The notes under the pieces were generated by a model, which saw nothing but the letters and a program-made list of their open reading frames with translations, was not told the origin of the DNA and ran no database searches. A DNA stretch of 59,311 nucleotides. Origin: Clostridia bacterium. GTDB taxonomy: Bacteria; Bacillota; Clostridia; Oscillospirales; CAG-272. Position numbers and translations under genes: made by a program. Shown piece after piece: positions 1 to 8,259 of the stretch (positions are counted from its first letter, which is position 1; every line of letters starts with the position of its first letter). The stretch covers positions 1 to 59,311 of the forward strand of contig JAFQRL010000027.1 of assembly GCA_017410065.1 (NCBI GenBank). Reading direction: 5' to 3'.

Positions 1-139
1 AAAAACTGACCAAGCGAGGCTTAGTCAGTCTTTCCGATTACTACCTAAAGGTAGCACATATTTAATTTGAATTGAACCGCCGTATGCCGAACGGCACGTA
101 CGGTGGTGTGAGAGGTGGATTAGTTTCTACCTACTCGAT
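1..139 (+). mobile_element. 3' end of a group II intron (domains V and VI)
   Basis: Only the end of the element is in the window. Domain V is readable at about 74-108: the strand CCGCCGTA pairs with TACGGTGG, and TGCC pairs with GGCA across a GAAC loop. A two-base bulge lies on the 3' side, as expected for this catalytic hairpin. The triad position reads CGC rather than AGC, a trait of bacterial class C introns. A short domain VI follows and the typical end CTACTCGAT places the 3' splice junction near 139. Any intron-encoded reverse transcriptase lies outside the window. The exact subclass is inferred. Confidence 0.75.
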
Positions 140-181
140 TGTTTTATTACAACGTGTTAACGTTTTATGAAAGGAAATGCT

Positions 182-3100
182 ATGAAAAAGTTTAGCGCAT
201 TGCTTCTCGTGCTGCTTATGTCTTTTGCTGTGCTTGTCTCCTGCGGAGATGAGGGCGGCGAGCAGGCTCCCGAGAAGGAAAAGATCGATTACGGTACGGC
301 AACCGTATTTGCCCCGGGAGACACGGTTCAGATAATCGCTCCCACAACCGTCGGCAGAAGCTTTGCCGATTACTTTGCATTCCACCTTGATCCGATGCTT
401 GGTGACGGTGATGCGATAATTGGCAGTATGTATAGCCAGAACGCCGACCTTGAGATCATCGTTGGCTATAAGGATGAATCCCGTCCCGCAACTATTGCGG
501 CCTATAAGCATCTTGAGCGTATCGAGAAGGATTCGTATTTTGACGCGAGATACGTCGTCTACGCATCCTCGGGAACGCTCGTGTTTGCATACGATGAAAA
601 CGAGCTCACAAACCTCCAAGTCATTGAGGTCGTTGAGGAAAAGTTTATGAGCCTCGTTAAGGATAAAGATTACATAGCGCTCCCGGAGGGCGTGGTTATG
701 TCGGGCAAGGTCGACCTTGTCGACGAGCAGGAGGAGCTTGACAGAATTCAGCTCGCCGAGGAATGGGCGGCACTTGAAGCCTACGTCGGAAAGGAAGCCA
801 CAGAAGCTTTCCGCCTTCTCTACACTATGTACGACGATACAATGGTCGAATGGGCAGCTAACCTCTACGACCCCGGTGTCGGCGGCTTCTACACCTGTAC
901 GTCGGGTCGTGACGGAGCGGAATTCGGTCCGGACGTAGAGTGCACGGTGCAGATACTTCGCTTCTTCGCATCCTCGGGTATGCTTAAAAATCTCTCCGAT
1001 GACTGGACAGATTTCCTCCCCGAGCAAATGCAGCAGCAGATGATATACTTCGCAAAGAGCCTTCAGCACACCAACGGCTATTTCTATCACCCCCAGTGGG
1101 GCAAGGAAGCAACCGACGCCAAGCTCTCCCGCCGCGGCAGAGACCTCGGTTGGGCAACCTCCCTTCTTTCGGGTCTTAATTCCGCACCTCCCTATAAGGC
1201 TGCAAACGGCACTGCGGGCGACGGCGTAACGGCAGACGAATACTGGCAGTCTCTCGTTGACGCAGGTCTCGACCTCGGCCCCAAGCCCTATTCCTGCAAG
1301 GAAAGCCCCACGGAGGCTGATATAAGGAGCAATGGAGCAACACTCACCTCCCGCCTCGGTCAGAGCACCGTTAACGCGGTTTACGACGTTATTTTGGTCT
1401 CGGACGTCAACCCCGACGATCCCGAGGTAGATGCATCCACCGCATATCTTAATTCCTACACCGCATACATCGATTACCTTCTCGTCAAAGTGGGACCGCA
1501 GTACGATTCTAACCCTTACGGTATGGGTAACACGATGAATGCCACAAAGTCTCAGATCGCAACCAAGAGCAACGAGCTTGAGACAACCCTCGGTAAGTAC
1601 GTTTACACCGAGGGCGACGAGGTAACCAGCACCTCTCCCTCCACGGCTCTCACCCAGTTCAAGGTCAACCTTGATGAGGATAGCTCGAACGATCTCAACC
1701 TGTCGGATATCTATAAGCAGTTCAGCGGCATGAGTATGAAGGAAATGACCATATTTATGCTCAATGAGAAGATCAATCCCGAGATCGGTCTTTGGGGTAA
1801 GACCTCCGATAAGAACCCCACAGGCACGGAATTCCTCTTCACCAACGGCTACTTCAAAACAATAGGTCTTTACTCCGAGTGGGGCTATTCGTATCCTCCC
1901 GAGTATATCCCGATGGCAGCTAACGCACTCACCCAGGGTCTTCTTGGCGATCAGCCCTCCACCACCAACATCTGTGAGGTGTATAACATCTGGACGGGTA
2001 TCGACTACCTCAAGAGCAACCTTAAATATCTCGATTCTACGACGTACGCAACCGACGAGGCGGGCAACGTGCTCAAGGACGATAAGGGAGAGCCTATCCT
2101 CCTCAGAACAAAGGTAAAAGCAGACGTAGATAAGATCCTTAAGGATAATATGGCTGCGGCAGTCATTAATACTTATAATAAGGTTTCCGGCTATAAGCAG
2201 CCCGACGGCGGCTTTGATCACGCATACGAGCGCACAGGCGGTGGCTACGCCAGCCAGCAGGGTCTTCCCACAGGTCTTCGCCGCAACGATCAGTCCAATA
2301 TCGACGCGACCTGTATCGGCTCCACGGGTCTCACAAGAGAAATCTTTGCAGCTCTCGGCATCTCGGGTCTTAAAATATCCATTCACACCGAGTCCGACTG
2401 GATGAGAGCAATTGAGATCTTTATGTCTCAGACTCCCGTTATCAAGTATTCCTACGACGGTGAGACCGCTGTTTCGGAATATCACGACTACGAAGCAGAT
2501 ATCCCCGGCGCGGCTTATCTCTCCGTAACAAACAACAGCGTTGCCGAAAACAGCTTCACGCAGGTAACTCTCGGCGGCGATGGCGTTGGACTTCTCAATA
2601 AGCCCACGGCAGGCAAGCAGCTTTACCTCGACTGGAAGATCAATCACTCCAAGTCAGGTGCCACCGCGGCAGTCTTTGAAACCGACATTATGTTCAAGGA
2701 CATCGTTGCCGCAAAGGATGCCGTAGAGCTCCGCTTCTATGCAGGAACGAGCGCCTCCGCAGCAAAGATATACACCCTTTATCTCTATGCTGACGGCGTT
2801 AAGGAGGGCTCCACGGTCTACGCCGCACCCAAGTCTCAGAAGTCTCAGCGCGTTGAGATCGGTAAGGTTGGCGAATGGCTCAATATTTCCTTCGTCTATT
2901 GCGAGGCATCGGGCACAGGTGAAACAGACGTTCCCGCTTGCTTCAAGCTTTACGTAAACGGTGCGGAGAAGCCCGTTATAGTTGATCCTCTGTTTGAAAA
3001 CGAGGTCAAGGGCGGACTTGCAGCCTCCACCGTTGGCTTTGCAAGATTCCTCACGATGTCCGCATTCCAGGGTAAGATATATCTTGATGACACCAAGTTC

Positions 3101-3898
3101 GGCCACGATGCTGTCAAATTGGTGAAGGAAGAATATACTCACAACGGCACGACCTCGGGCGGCTCAGGCTCGGGTACCACCACCCCCTCTCTTCCCAACA
3201 CAGGCTCCACAGCTATCGCAAAGGACGGCGTGCTCACATTTGACAGTGTCACGGCATTCCCCGTAAATTATACTAACGGCTTTATCGTTCAAAACGCATC
3301 TCAGAGCGCTTGGAACGGCTATATATCGGCAGAGAAGGAGGGCGAAAACGGCTTTATCCGTATAAACGACCTCTACCCTGATAAGGCGGATACGGGCATA
3401 GTTGACGGCGGTCAGCCCATCATAACCGTCAAGATCCCCGATTCTATTGAGAAAAAGGACACTCTCGTTGTTGAGCTGAAGCTCAGAATATCCGCTCTTG
3501 CGGACGGCACCCTCCACAACACGGGTGAGGGCCTTCTCGACCTCACCTTAAGAAGCCCCAAGCCCGATAAGCCCTCCGACGTTCAGAGAGTTTATCAGAC
3601 CTACTTCGGCAAAAATTCTCTGTCTCTGAACAGCGATACGAAAAACTGCGTGAAGGACGTTGTTCCCTCGGGCGAGTGGTTCACCCTTAAGCTTGAATAC
3701 ACGGTTATCGGCGACACGAAGGAGACCGCAAGCTACGACGTTAAGGCGTATATCGACGGCGAGCTCGTTCAGGAAAGCACCGCGGTGACCGCAAAGGAAT
3801 TCGCTAACACCAAGTCTGTTTCTCAGGTAGATATCATCCTTTCCAAGGCATTCCTGGGCAACCTCGATATAGATGACCTTTCCATTTCCTATAAATAA
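182..3898 (+). CDS. Giant lipoprotein paralogue 1 (toroid-like N-domain, two C-terminal beta-sandwich-like domains)
   Basis: A secreted lipoprotein of 1238 residues and unknown function, first of five tandem paralogues. The start at 182 is preferred over the in-frame ATG at 167 because AAAGGAAAT sits just upstream and the signal peptide then begins MKKFSALLL. Cys21 in LVSC is the lipobox cysteine. Residues about 38-190 are an alpha/beta segment opening with DYGTATVFAPGDTVQII. Residues about 230-760 carry spaced motifs GGFYTC (234), FYHPQWG, SRRGRDLGWA, PEIGLW (533) and DGGFDH (674) followed by IDATC, reminiscent of alpha/alpha-toroid repeats. Residues about 777-980 and 1015-1238 are two different LamG-like domains separated by a Gly/Ser/Thr linker. 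Only 42 bases separate the start from the upstream intron and no promoter is evident there. A surface polysaccharide-binding or degrading role is inference. Confidence 0.9.
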   Translation: MKKFSALLLVLLMSFAVLVSCGDEGGEQAPEKEKIDYGTATVFAPGDTVQIIAPTTVGRSFADYFAFHLDPMLGDGDAIIGSMYSQNADLEIIVGYKDESRPATIAAYKHLERIEKDSYFDARYVVYASSGTLVFAYDENELTNLQVIEVVEEKFMSLVKDKDYIALPEGVVMSGKVDLVDEQEELDRIQLAEEWAALEAYVGKEATEAFRLLYTMYDDTMVEWAANLYDPGVGGFYTCTSGRDGAEFGPDVECTVQILRFFASSGMLKNLSDDWTDFLPEQMQQQMIYFAKSLQHTNGYFYHPQWGKEATDAKLSRRGRDLGWATSLLSGLNSAPPYKAANGTAGDGVTADEYWQSLVDAGLDLGPKPYSCKESPTEADIRSNGATLTSRLGQSTVNAVYDVILVSDVNPDDPEVDASTAYLNSYTAYIDYLLVKVGPQYDSNPYGMGNTMNATKSQIATKSNELETTLGKYVYTEGDEVTSTSPSTALTQFKVNLDEDSSNDLNLSDIYKQFSGMSMKEMTIFMLNEKINPEIGLWGKTSDKNPTGTEFLFTNGYFKTIGLYSEWGYSYPPEYIPMAANALTQGLLGDQPSTTNICEVYNIWTGIDYLKSNLKYLDSTTYATDEAGNVLKDDKGEPILLRTKVKADVDKILKDNMAAAVINTYNKVSGYKQPDGGFDHAYERTGGGYASQQGLPTGLRRNDQSNIDATCIGSTGLTREIFAALGISGLKISIHTESDWMRAIEIFMSQTPVIKYSYDGETAVSEYHDYEADIPGAAYLSVTNNSVAENSFTQVTLGGDGVGLLNKPTAGKQLYLDWKINHSKSGATAAVFETDIMFKDIVAAKDAVELRFYAGTSASAAKIYTLYLYADGVKEGSTVYAAPKSQKSQRVEIGKVGEWLNISFVYCEASGTGETDVPACFKLYVNGAEKPVIVDPLFENEVKGGLAASTVGFARFLTMSAFQGKIYLDDTKFGHDAVKLVKEEYTHNGTTSGGSGSGTTTPSLPNTGSTAIAKDGVLTFDSVTAFPVNYTNGFIVQNASQSAWNGYISAEKEGENGFIRINDLYPDKADTGIVDGGQPIITVKIPDSIEKKDTLVVELKLRISALADGTLHNTGEGLLDLTLRSPKPDKPSDVQRVYQTYFGKNSLSLNSDTKNCVKDVVPSGEWFTLKLEYTVIGDTKETASYDVKAYIDGELVQESTAVTAKEFANTKSVSQVDIILSKAFLGNLDIDDLSISYK

Positions 3899-3943
3899 AA
3901 AACTGTGATTTCATAAGATCCACGGTGCATAGAGTTGCACCCG

Positions 3944-3981
3944 GCCTCAAACGCAAATTTTGCGTTTGAGGCTGCTTTTTT
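3944..3981 (+). terminator. Terminator after lipoprotein 1
   Basis: A perfect 14-bp stem, GCCTCAAACGCAAA against TTTGCGTTTGAGGC, is followed by TGCTTTTTTA. It sits 45 bases after the stop codon and is a strong rho-independent terminator, so lipoprotein 2 depends on its own promoter. Confidence 0.9.
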
Positions 3982-4112
3982 AGAATTGGCGGACTTTATT
4001 GAAGTATACTGATTTATCAAGGCGCGTCAGAATGACCGATAAAAACGAAAACTCAGCGCAAAAATGGTGAATATTACTATAATTTCACAGAAAAATTGTA
4101 CATTTTTTCCAA

Positions 4113-4141
4113 TTGATTTACTCGCGCAGGTGTGATATAAT
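4113..4141 (+). promoter_or_regulatory. Promoter of lipoprotein 2
   Basis: TTGATT, 17 bp, TATAAT. The -10 box is perfect. The start codon is 120 bases downstream, leaving a 5' leader of about 110 bases. Confidence 0.7.
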
Positions 4142-4155
4142 TTATCTGGGTGAAA

Positions 4156-4180
4156 TGTACATTTTTTTGCACAAAATTTT
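4156..4180. promoter_or_regulatory. Candidate operator, bipartite motif shared with genes 3 and araC
   Basis: On the - strand this reads TTTTGTGCA, an A-run, then ATGTACA. The same order TTTTGTGCA...ATGTAC occurs upstream of araC (12067-12083), and a close variant occurs upstream of lipoprotein 3 (8134-8156). It lies just downstream of the expected transcription start, where a bound protein would block transcription. A second TGTACATTTTTT copy lies upstream of the -35 box. The binding protein is unknown; the AraC-family regulator at 12229 is the obvious candidate. Confidence 0.45.
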
Positions 4181-4260
4181 CGGTCGGGCGTAATGGCAAA
4201 AATTTCAGGCTTTTTAGCAATCGCCGAGGCTCGGAATGTGCTTTGATGAAAGGAAAGACA

Positions 4261-7200
4261 ATGAAAAAGCTATCACTATTTATCCTCGTGCTTGCTCTGT
4301 CCCTTTGCTGCTTGTTTGCGTGCGGAGAAGATACCGAATCGGACAACGCCACAATTGAAAGGGAGGATTACGGCACGGCAACCGTTTTTGCTCCAGGAGA
4401 TACCGTGCAGATAATAAGCAATTCCTCGGCAGGCAACGACCTCGCCCATCTCGTTGCGGATGAGCTTGATCCGATGCTCAAATACGGCAAAAATGGTAAA
4501 GCTGTTATCGGAAGCATATATAACCCCAATATGCCACTCGAGATAATAATCGGTCTGAAGGACGAGTCACGCCCCGAGACCCTCACGGCATATAAGCACC
4601 TTGGGCGCATAGAAAGAGAGTCTTATTTTAATGCAAGATATCTCGTGTATGCCTCATCGGGCAGGCTGGTTATTGCATACGATGAAAATGAATACACAAA
4701 TATTCAGGTCGTCAAATGCATCGAGGAGCTCTTATTGAACCTCTTTAAGGATAGGGAATACGTAGCCATCGCCGAGGGTATCGTGCTCTCAGGCACAGTT
4801 GACCTTATCGCCGAGCAGGAGGAGCTTGACAGAATTCAGCTCGATAAGGAATGGTCCGAGCTTGAGGCGGTTATCGGTAAGGAAGCGACAGACGCCTTCC
4901 GCGTGCTCTACTCGATGTACGGCGATGATATGGTAGAATGGGCGGCAAACCTTTACGACCCCGGCACAGGCGGCTTCTATACGTGCAGCTCGGGCAGAGA
5001 CGGCGCGGAATTCGGCCCTGACGTTGAGGCAACCGCTCAGCTGCTGAGTTTCTTCGCAAACTCGGGTATGCTCGGAAATCTCTCAAATGACTGGGCGGAC
5101 TTCCTTCCCGAGAAAATGCAGCAGCAAATGATTTATTTTGCAAAGAGCCTCCAGAATAAAAACGGCTATTTTTATCACCCTCAATGGGGTAAGGACGTAA
5201 CGGACGGAAAGCTCTCCCGCCGAGGCAGAGACCTTGGCTGGGCAACAAGCATTCTTTCTAACCTCGGCTCAGCGCCGCCTTATAAGGCGGCAAACGGCAC
5301 TAAGGGCGACGGCGTAACCGCAGATCAATATTGGCAGTCTCTCGTTGATGCAGGTCTCGATCTCGGTCCAAAGCCCTATCCCTCAACCGAAAGCCCGAAT
5401 GAAGCTGATGTGGCAACGGTAAACGCCATTCTCACCTCGCGCCTCGGTAAAAGCACCGAGGATGCGGTTTACGACGTTATTTTGGTCTCGGACGTCAACC
5501 CCGACGACCCCGAGATAGATACCTCAACCGAATATCTCAATTCCTACACCGCATACATTGATTATCTTCTCGTTACTATGGGCCCGGGATTTGACGAAAA
5601 CCCATACCGCCAGGGCAACCAGATGAGCGCAACCAAGTCGCAGATAGCAACGAAAAGCGCAGAGTTTGAAGCGTCCATCGGTAAATACGTTTATACGGAC
5701 GGAGACGAGCTGACGAGCACAGATGCTAAAACGGCTCTCTCGCAAATCAGAGCAAACCTTGATGGCGACGGCTCAAACGACCTCACTCTCGCGGATATCT
5801 ATAAGCAGTTCAGCGGTATGAATATGAAAGAAATGACCATATTTATGCTCAGCGAAAAGATCAATCCCGAGATAGGCCTTTGGGGCAAGACCTCGGAAAA
5901 GAATCCAACGGGCACAGAGTTCCTTTTCACTAACGGCTATTTCAAAACCATAGGTATGTATACGAGCTGGGGATACGCATATCCCGCAGAGTATATACCC
6001 CAAGCGGCAAATGCGCTGATGGCAGGACTTCTCGGCGATCAGCCCTCCACAAACAATATCTGCGAGGTCTATAACATCTGGTCCTCCATAGACGCACTCA
6101 AGAAAAATCTTAAATATCTTGATGCGGACGACTACGCACTTGACGAAAACGGAAGCGTTATCAAAAACGAAAAGGGCGAGCCGATCCTCCTTATGGATAA
6201 GGTCGCAGATGACGTAAACCGTATTCTTAACGAAAAGATGGCTGCGGCTCTTCTGAATACCCATAAAAAGATCTCGGGTTATAAGCAGCCCGACGGCGGC
6301 TTTGATCACGATTACGAGCGCACGGGTGGCGGCTTTGCTCTCCAGCAGGGTCTTCCCACAGGTCTGCGCCTTAACGATCAGTCTAACGTTGATGCTACCT
6401 GTATCGCATCAACAGGTCTCACAAGAGAGATCTTTTCCGCTCTAGGACTCTCGTCGTACAAGATCCCGATTCACACCGAGTCGGATTGGATGCGAGCTCT
6501 TGAAATTTTCCTCGAGCTGGATCCCGTAATCAAGTATTCCTACGACGGCAATAGCACAGTTTCCGAATATCACGACTATGAGATCGATATCCCAAGCACC
6601 CTTTATCTCAGCGTAACAAACAACGGCATTGCCGAAAACAGCTTCACCCAGACGGTGCTTGGCGACAGAGGCGTCGGCTTCTTCAATAAGACCACCGAGG
6701 GTAAGCAGCTTTACCTTGATTGGAAGATCAATAAAACCACATCCGGTGCTGTCAGCACGGTCTTTGAAACGGATATAATGTTCAAGGATATCAAATCGGC
6801 AAAGAGCGCCATCGAGCTTCGCTTCTACGGCGGCGCGACATCCTCTGCAACAAGGCTCTATTCGCTTTACTTATACGTTGATGAGCTTGAGGACGGCAAA
6901 ACTGTATACGCCGCGCCAAAAACTCAAAAGACCGAGCGCGTTGCAATCGGTAAGATAGGCGAATGGTTGAATATCTCTCTCGTTTACTTTGAGGCTTCGG
7001 GCTCGGGAGAGTCGGATATCCCCGCTTGCTTCAAGCTTTACGTAAACGGTGCGGAGACACCCGTTATCGTTGATCCTGAGTTTGAAAACGAGGTGCAGGG
7101 CGGTATTGCCGCAACGAATGTAGGATTTGCAAGACTTATCACTCTTGCTCCCTTCATCGGTAAGATCTATTTCGATAACACAAAGTTCACTCACGAGGCA

Positions 7201-8004
7201 AGACCCATCGTTGCAGACGAATATACCCATAATGCAGGTAGCACGGGCGGCACAGGCACGGATACCCCCGGCACGGGCACGACGCCCGAGTCATCGCCCG
7301 CTCTGCCAAGCACAGGCTGTTCGGCTAACGATAAGGACGGAATTCTCACCTTCGACAGCATCACCGCATTCCCGATCGCATATTCCAACGGCTTCACTGT
7401 TCGTAATGCTTCCAAAGCAGGCTGGGCAGGTCACATTTCGGCAGAAAAAGAAGGGGATAACAGCTTTATTCGTATAAACGACCTCTACTCAACCACTACT
7501 CCCGTTATAGATGAGGCTCAGCCCATTATCAAATTCGAGCTTCCCGAGAATATTGAAAGAACGAACACTCTTGTGGTGGAGCTGGAGATGAGAGTATCCG
7601 CCACCGCCGACGGCTCTTATTATAACGCAGGTACTTCGTATATAGATATCACCCTCAGAAGTCCCGTTCCCACAAAGCCCACCGACGTGCAGAGAGTATA
7701 TCAAACCTATCTCGGCAACAATACTCTGGCACTCAACGGCGATTCAAAATCGGGTGTTGCAAACGCCGTTCCCTTTGGCGAGTGGTTCACCTTCAGGCTT
7801 GAATATACAGTTGTTGGCGAAGCCAAGGAGAGCGCAACCTTTGACGTTAAGGCATACGTAAACGGCAACCTAGTTCAGGAGAGCACCGCCGTGACCCTTG
7901 ATGAATTCGGTAATTCGGCATCGGTCACCCAGGTGGATATCATCACATCCAAAGCGTTCATAGCTTATCTTGATATAGACGACGTTTCTATCTCCTATAA
8001 ATAG
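4261..8004 (+). CDS. Giant lipoprotein paralogue 2
   Basis: A secreted lipoprotein of 1247 residues, closest to paralogue 1 along its whole length, with the same order of parts. The start at 4261 is chosen over upstream in-frame ATGs because GAAAGGAAAG precedes it and the protein then begins with the signal peptide MKKLSLFIL. The lipobox is LFAC with Cys21. Visible parts are the DYGTATVFAPGDTVQII segment, the GGFYTC/FYHPQWG/GRDLGWA/PEIGLW/DGGFDH toroid-like series, one LamG-like domain (FETDIMFKD ... GEWLNISLVY), a Gly/Thr/Pro linker (GGTGTDTPGTGTTPESS) and a second sandwich domain (DGILTFDSITAFP ... LDIDDVSISYK). It shares exact DNA tracts of 44 and 37 bases with paralogue 1. The function is unknown; extracellular glycan interaction is inferred from the architecture. 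Confidence 0.9.
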   Translation: MKKLSLFILVLALSLCCLFACGEDTESDNATIEREDYGTATVFAPGDTVQIISNSSAGNDLAHLVADELDPMLKYGKNGKAVIGSIYNPNMPLEIIIGLKDESRPETLTAYKHLGRIERESYFNARYLVYASSGRLVIAYDENEYTNIQVVKCIEELLLNLFKDREYVAIAEGIVLSGTVDLIAEQEELDRIQLDKEWSELEAVIGKEATDAFRVLYSMYGDDMVEWAANLYDPGTGGFYTCSSGRDGAEFGPDVEATAQLLSFFANSGMLGNLSNDWADFLPEKMQQQMIYFAKSLQNKNGYFYHPQWGKDVTDGKLSRRGRDLGWATSILSNLGSAPPYKAANGTKGDGVTADQYWQSLVDAGLDLGPKPYPSTESPNEADVATVNAILTSRLGKSTEDAVYDVILVSDVNPDDPEIDTSTEYLNSYTAYIDYLLVTMGPGFDENPYRQGNQMSATKSQIATKSAEFEASIGKYVYTDGDELTSTDAKTALSQIRANLDGDGSNDLTLADIYKQFSGMNMKEMTIFMLSEKINPEIGLWGKTSEKNPTGTEFLFTNGYFKTIGMYTSWGYAYPAEYIPQAANALMAGLLGDQPSTNNICEVYNIWSSIDALKKNLKYLDADDYALDENGSVIKNEKGEPILLMDKVADDVNRILNEKMAAALLNTHKKISGYKQPDGGFDHDYERTGGGFALQQGLPTGLRLNDQSNVDATCIASTGLTREIFSALGLSSYKIPIHTESDWMRALEIFLELDPVIKYSYDGNSTVSEYHDYEIDIPSTLYLSVTNNGIAENSFTQTVLGDRGVGFFNKTTEGKQLYLDWKINKTTSGAVSTVFETDIMFKDIKSAKSAIELRFYGGATSSATRLYSLYLYVDELEDGKTVYAAPKTQKTERVAIGKIGEWLNISLVYFEASGSGESDIPACFKLYVNGAETPVIVDPEFENEVQGGIAATNVGFARLITLAPFIGKIYFDNTKFTHEARPIVADEYTHNAGSTGGTGTDTPGTGTTPESSPALPSTGCSANDKDGILTFDSITAFPIAYSNGFTVRNASKAGWAGHISAEKEGDNSFIRINDLYSTTTPVIDEAQPIIKFELPENIERTNTLVVELEMRVSATADGSYYNAGTSYIDITLRSPVPTKPTDVQRVYQTYLGNNTLALNGDSKSGVANAVPFGEWFTFRLEYTVVGEAKESATFDVKAYVNGNLVQESTAVTLDEFGNSASVTQVDIITSKAFIAYLDIDDVSISYK

Positions 8005-8051
8005 ACGGAGGGAAGCGTAAAACTCTAAACGAAATAATACTAGCATCACTG

Positions 8052-8085
8052 CGGCTGCCTCGTATGGGGCAGCCGTCTTTATTTT
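8052..8085 (+). terminator. Terminator after lipoprotein 2
   Basis: The stem CGGCTGCC/GGCAGCCG with a short loop is followed by TCTTTATTTTT, 48 bases past the stop codon. Confidence 0.85.
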
Positions 8086-8133
8086 TGGGTAAAAGAGATT
8101 CTTAACCAAATAGTTTTGTTTATTTGTAACAAA

Positions 8134-8156
8134 TTTTGCGCACGATTTTGTACGAA
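8134..8156. promoter_or_regulatory. Candidate operator upstream of lipoprotein 3
   Basis: TTTTGCGCA and TTTTGTACGAA occur in tandem directly upstream of the -35 box at 8165. This matches the TTTTGTGCA...TGTACGA arrangement at 12067-12086 upstream of araC. Its position fits activation or looping rather than simple blocking. Confidence 0.4.
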
Positions 8157-8164
8157 TAGAGCAA

Positions 8165-8194
8165 TTGACAGATCAAATAATTTTATGTTAAAAT
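8165..8194 (+). promoter_or_regulatory. Promoter of lipoprotein 3
   Basis: TTGACA, 18 bp, TAAAAT. The start codon lies 65 bases downstream. Confidence 0.7.
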
Positions 8195-8259
8195 GTATTA
8201 TAACTATATTTTTGCCCGCGAGAGGTATCCCTCTCATAAGGCTTTGAAAGGGAAAAAAT

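Larger units (their letters stand above)
3899..4260. other. Intergenic region between lipoproteins 1 and 2
   Basis: This 362-base gap holds the terminator of lipoprotein 1, the promoter of lipoprotein 2 and two direct copies of TGTACATTTTTT (4097-4108 and 4156-4167) flanking that promoter. I see no small gene. Confidence 0.6.

Noticed and set aside
131..2647. Long open frame on the - strand opposite lipoprotein 1
   Set aside because: It has no ribosome binding site and no family resemblance, and its composition follows from the strong codon bias of the + strand gene. The same holds for - strand frames at 10852-12036 and 16217-17638.
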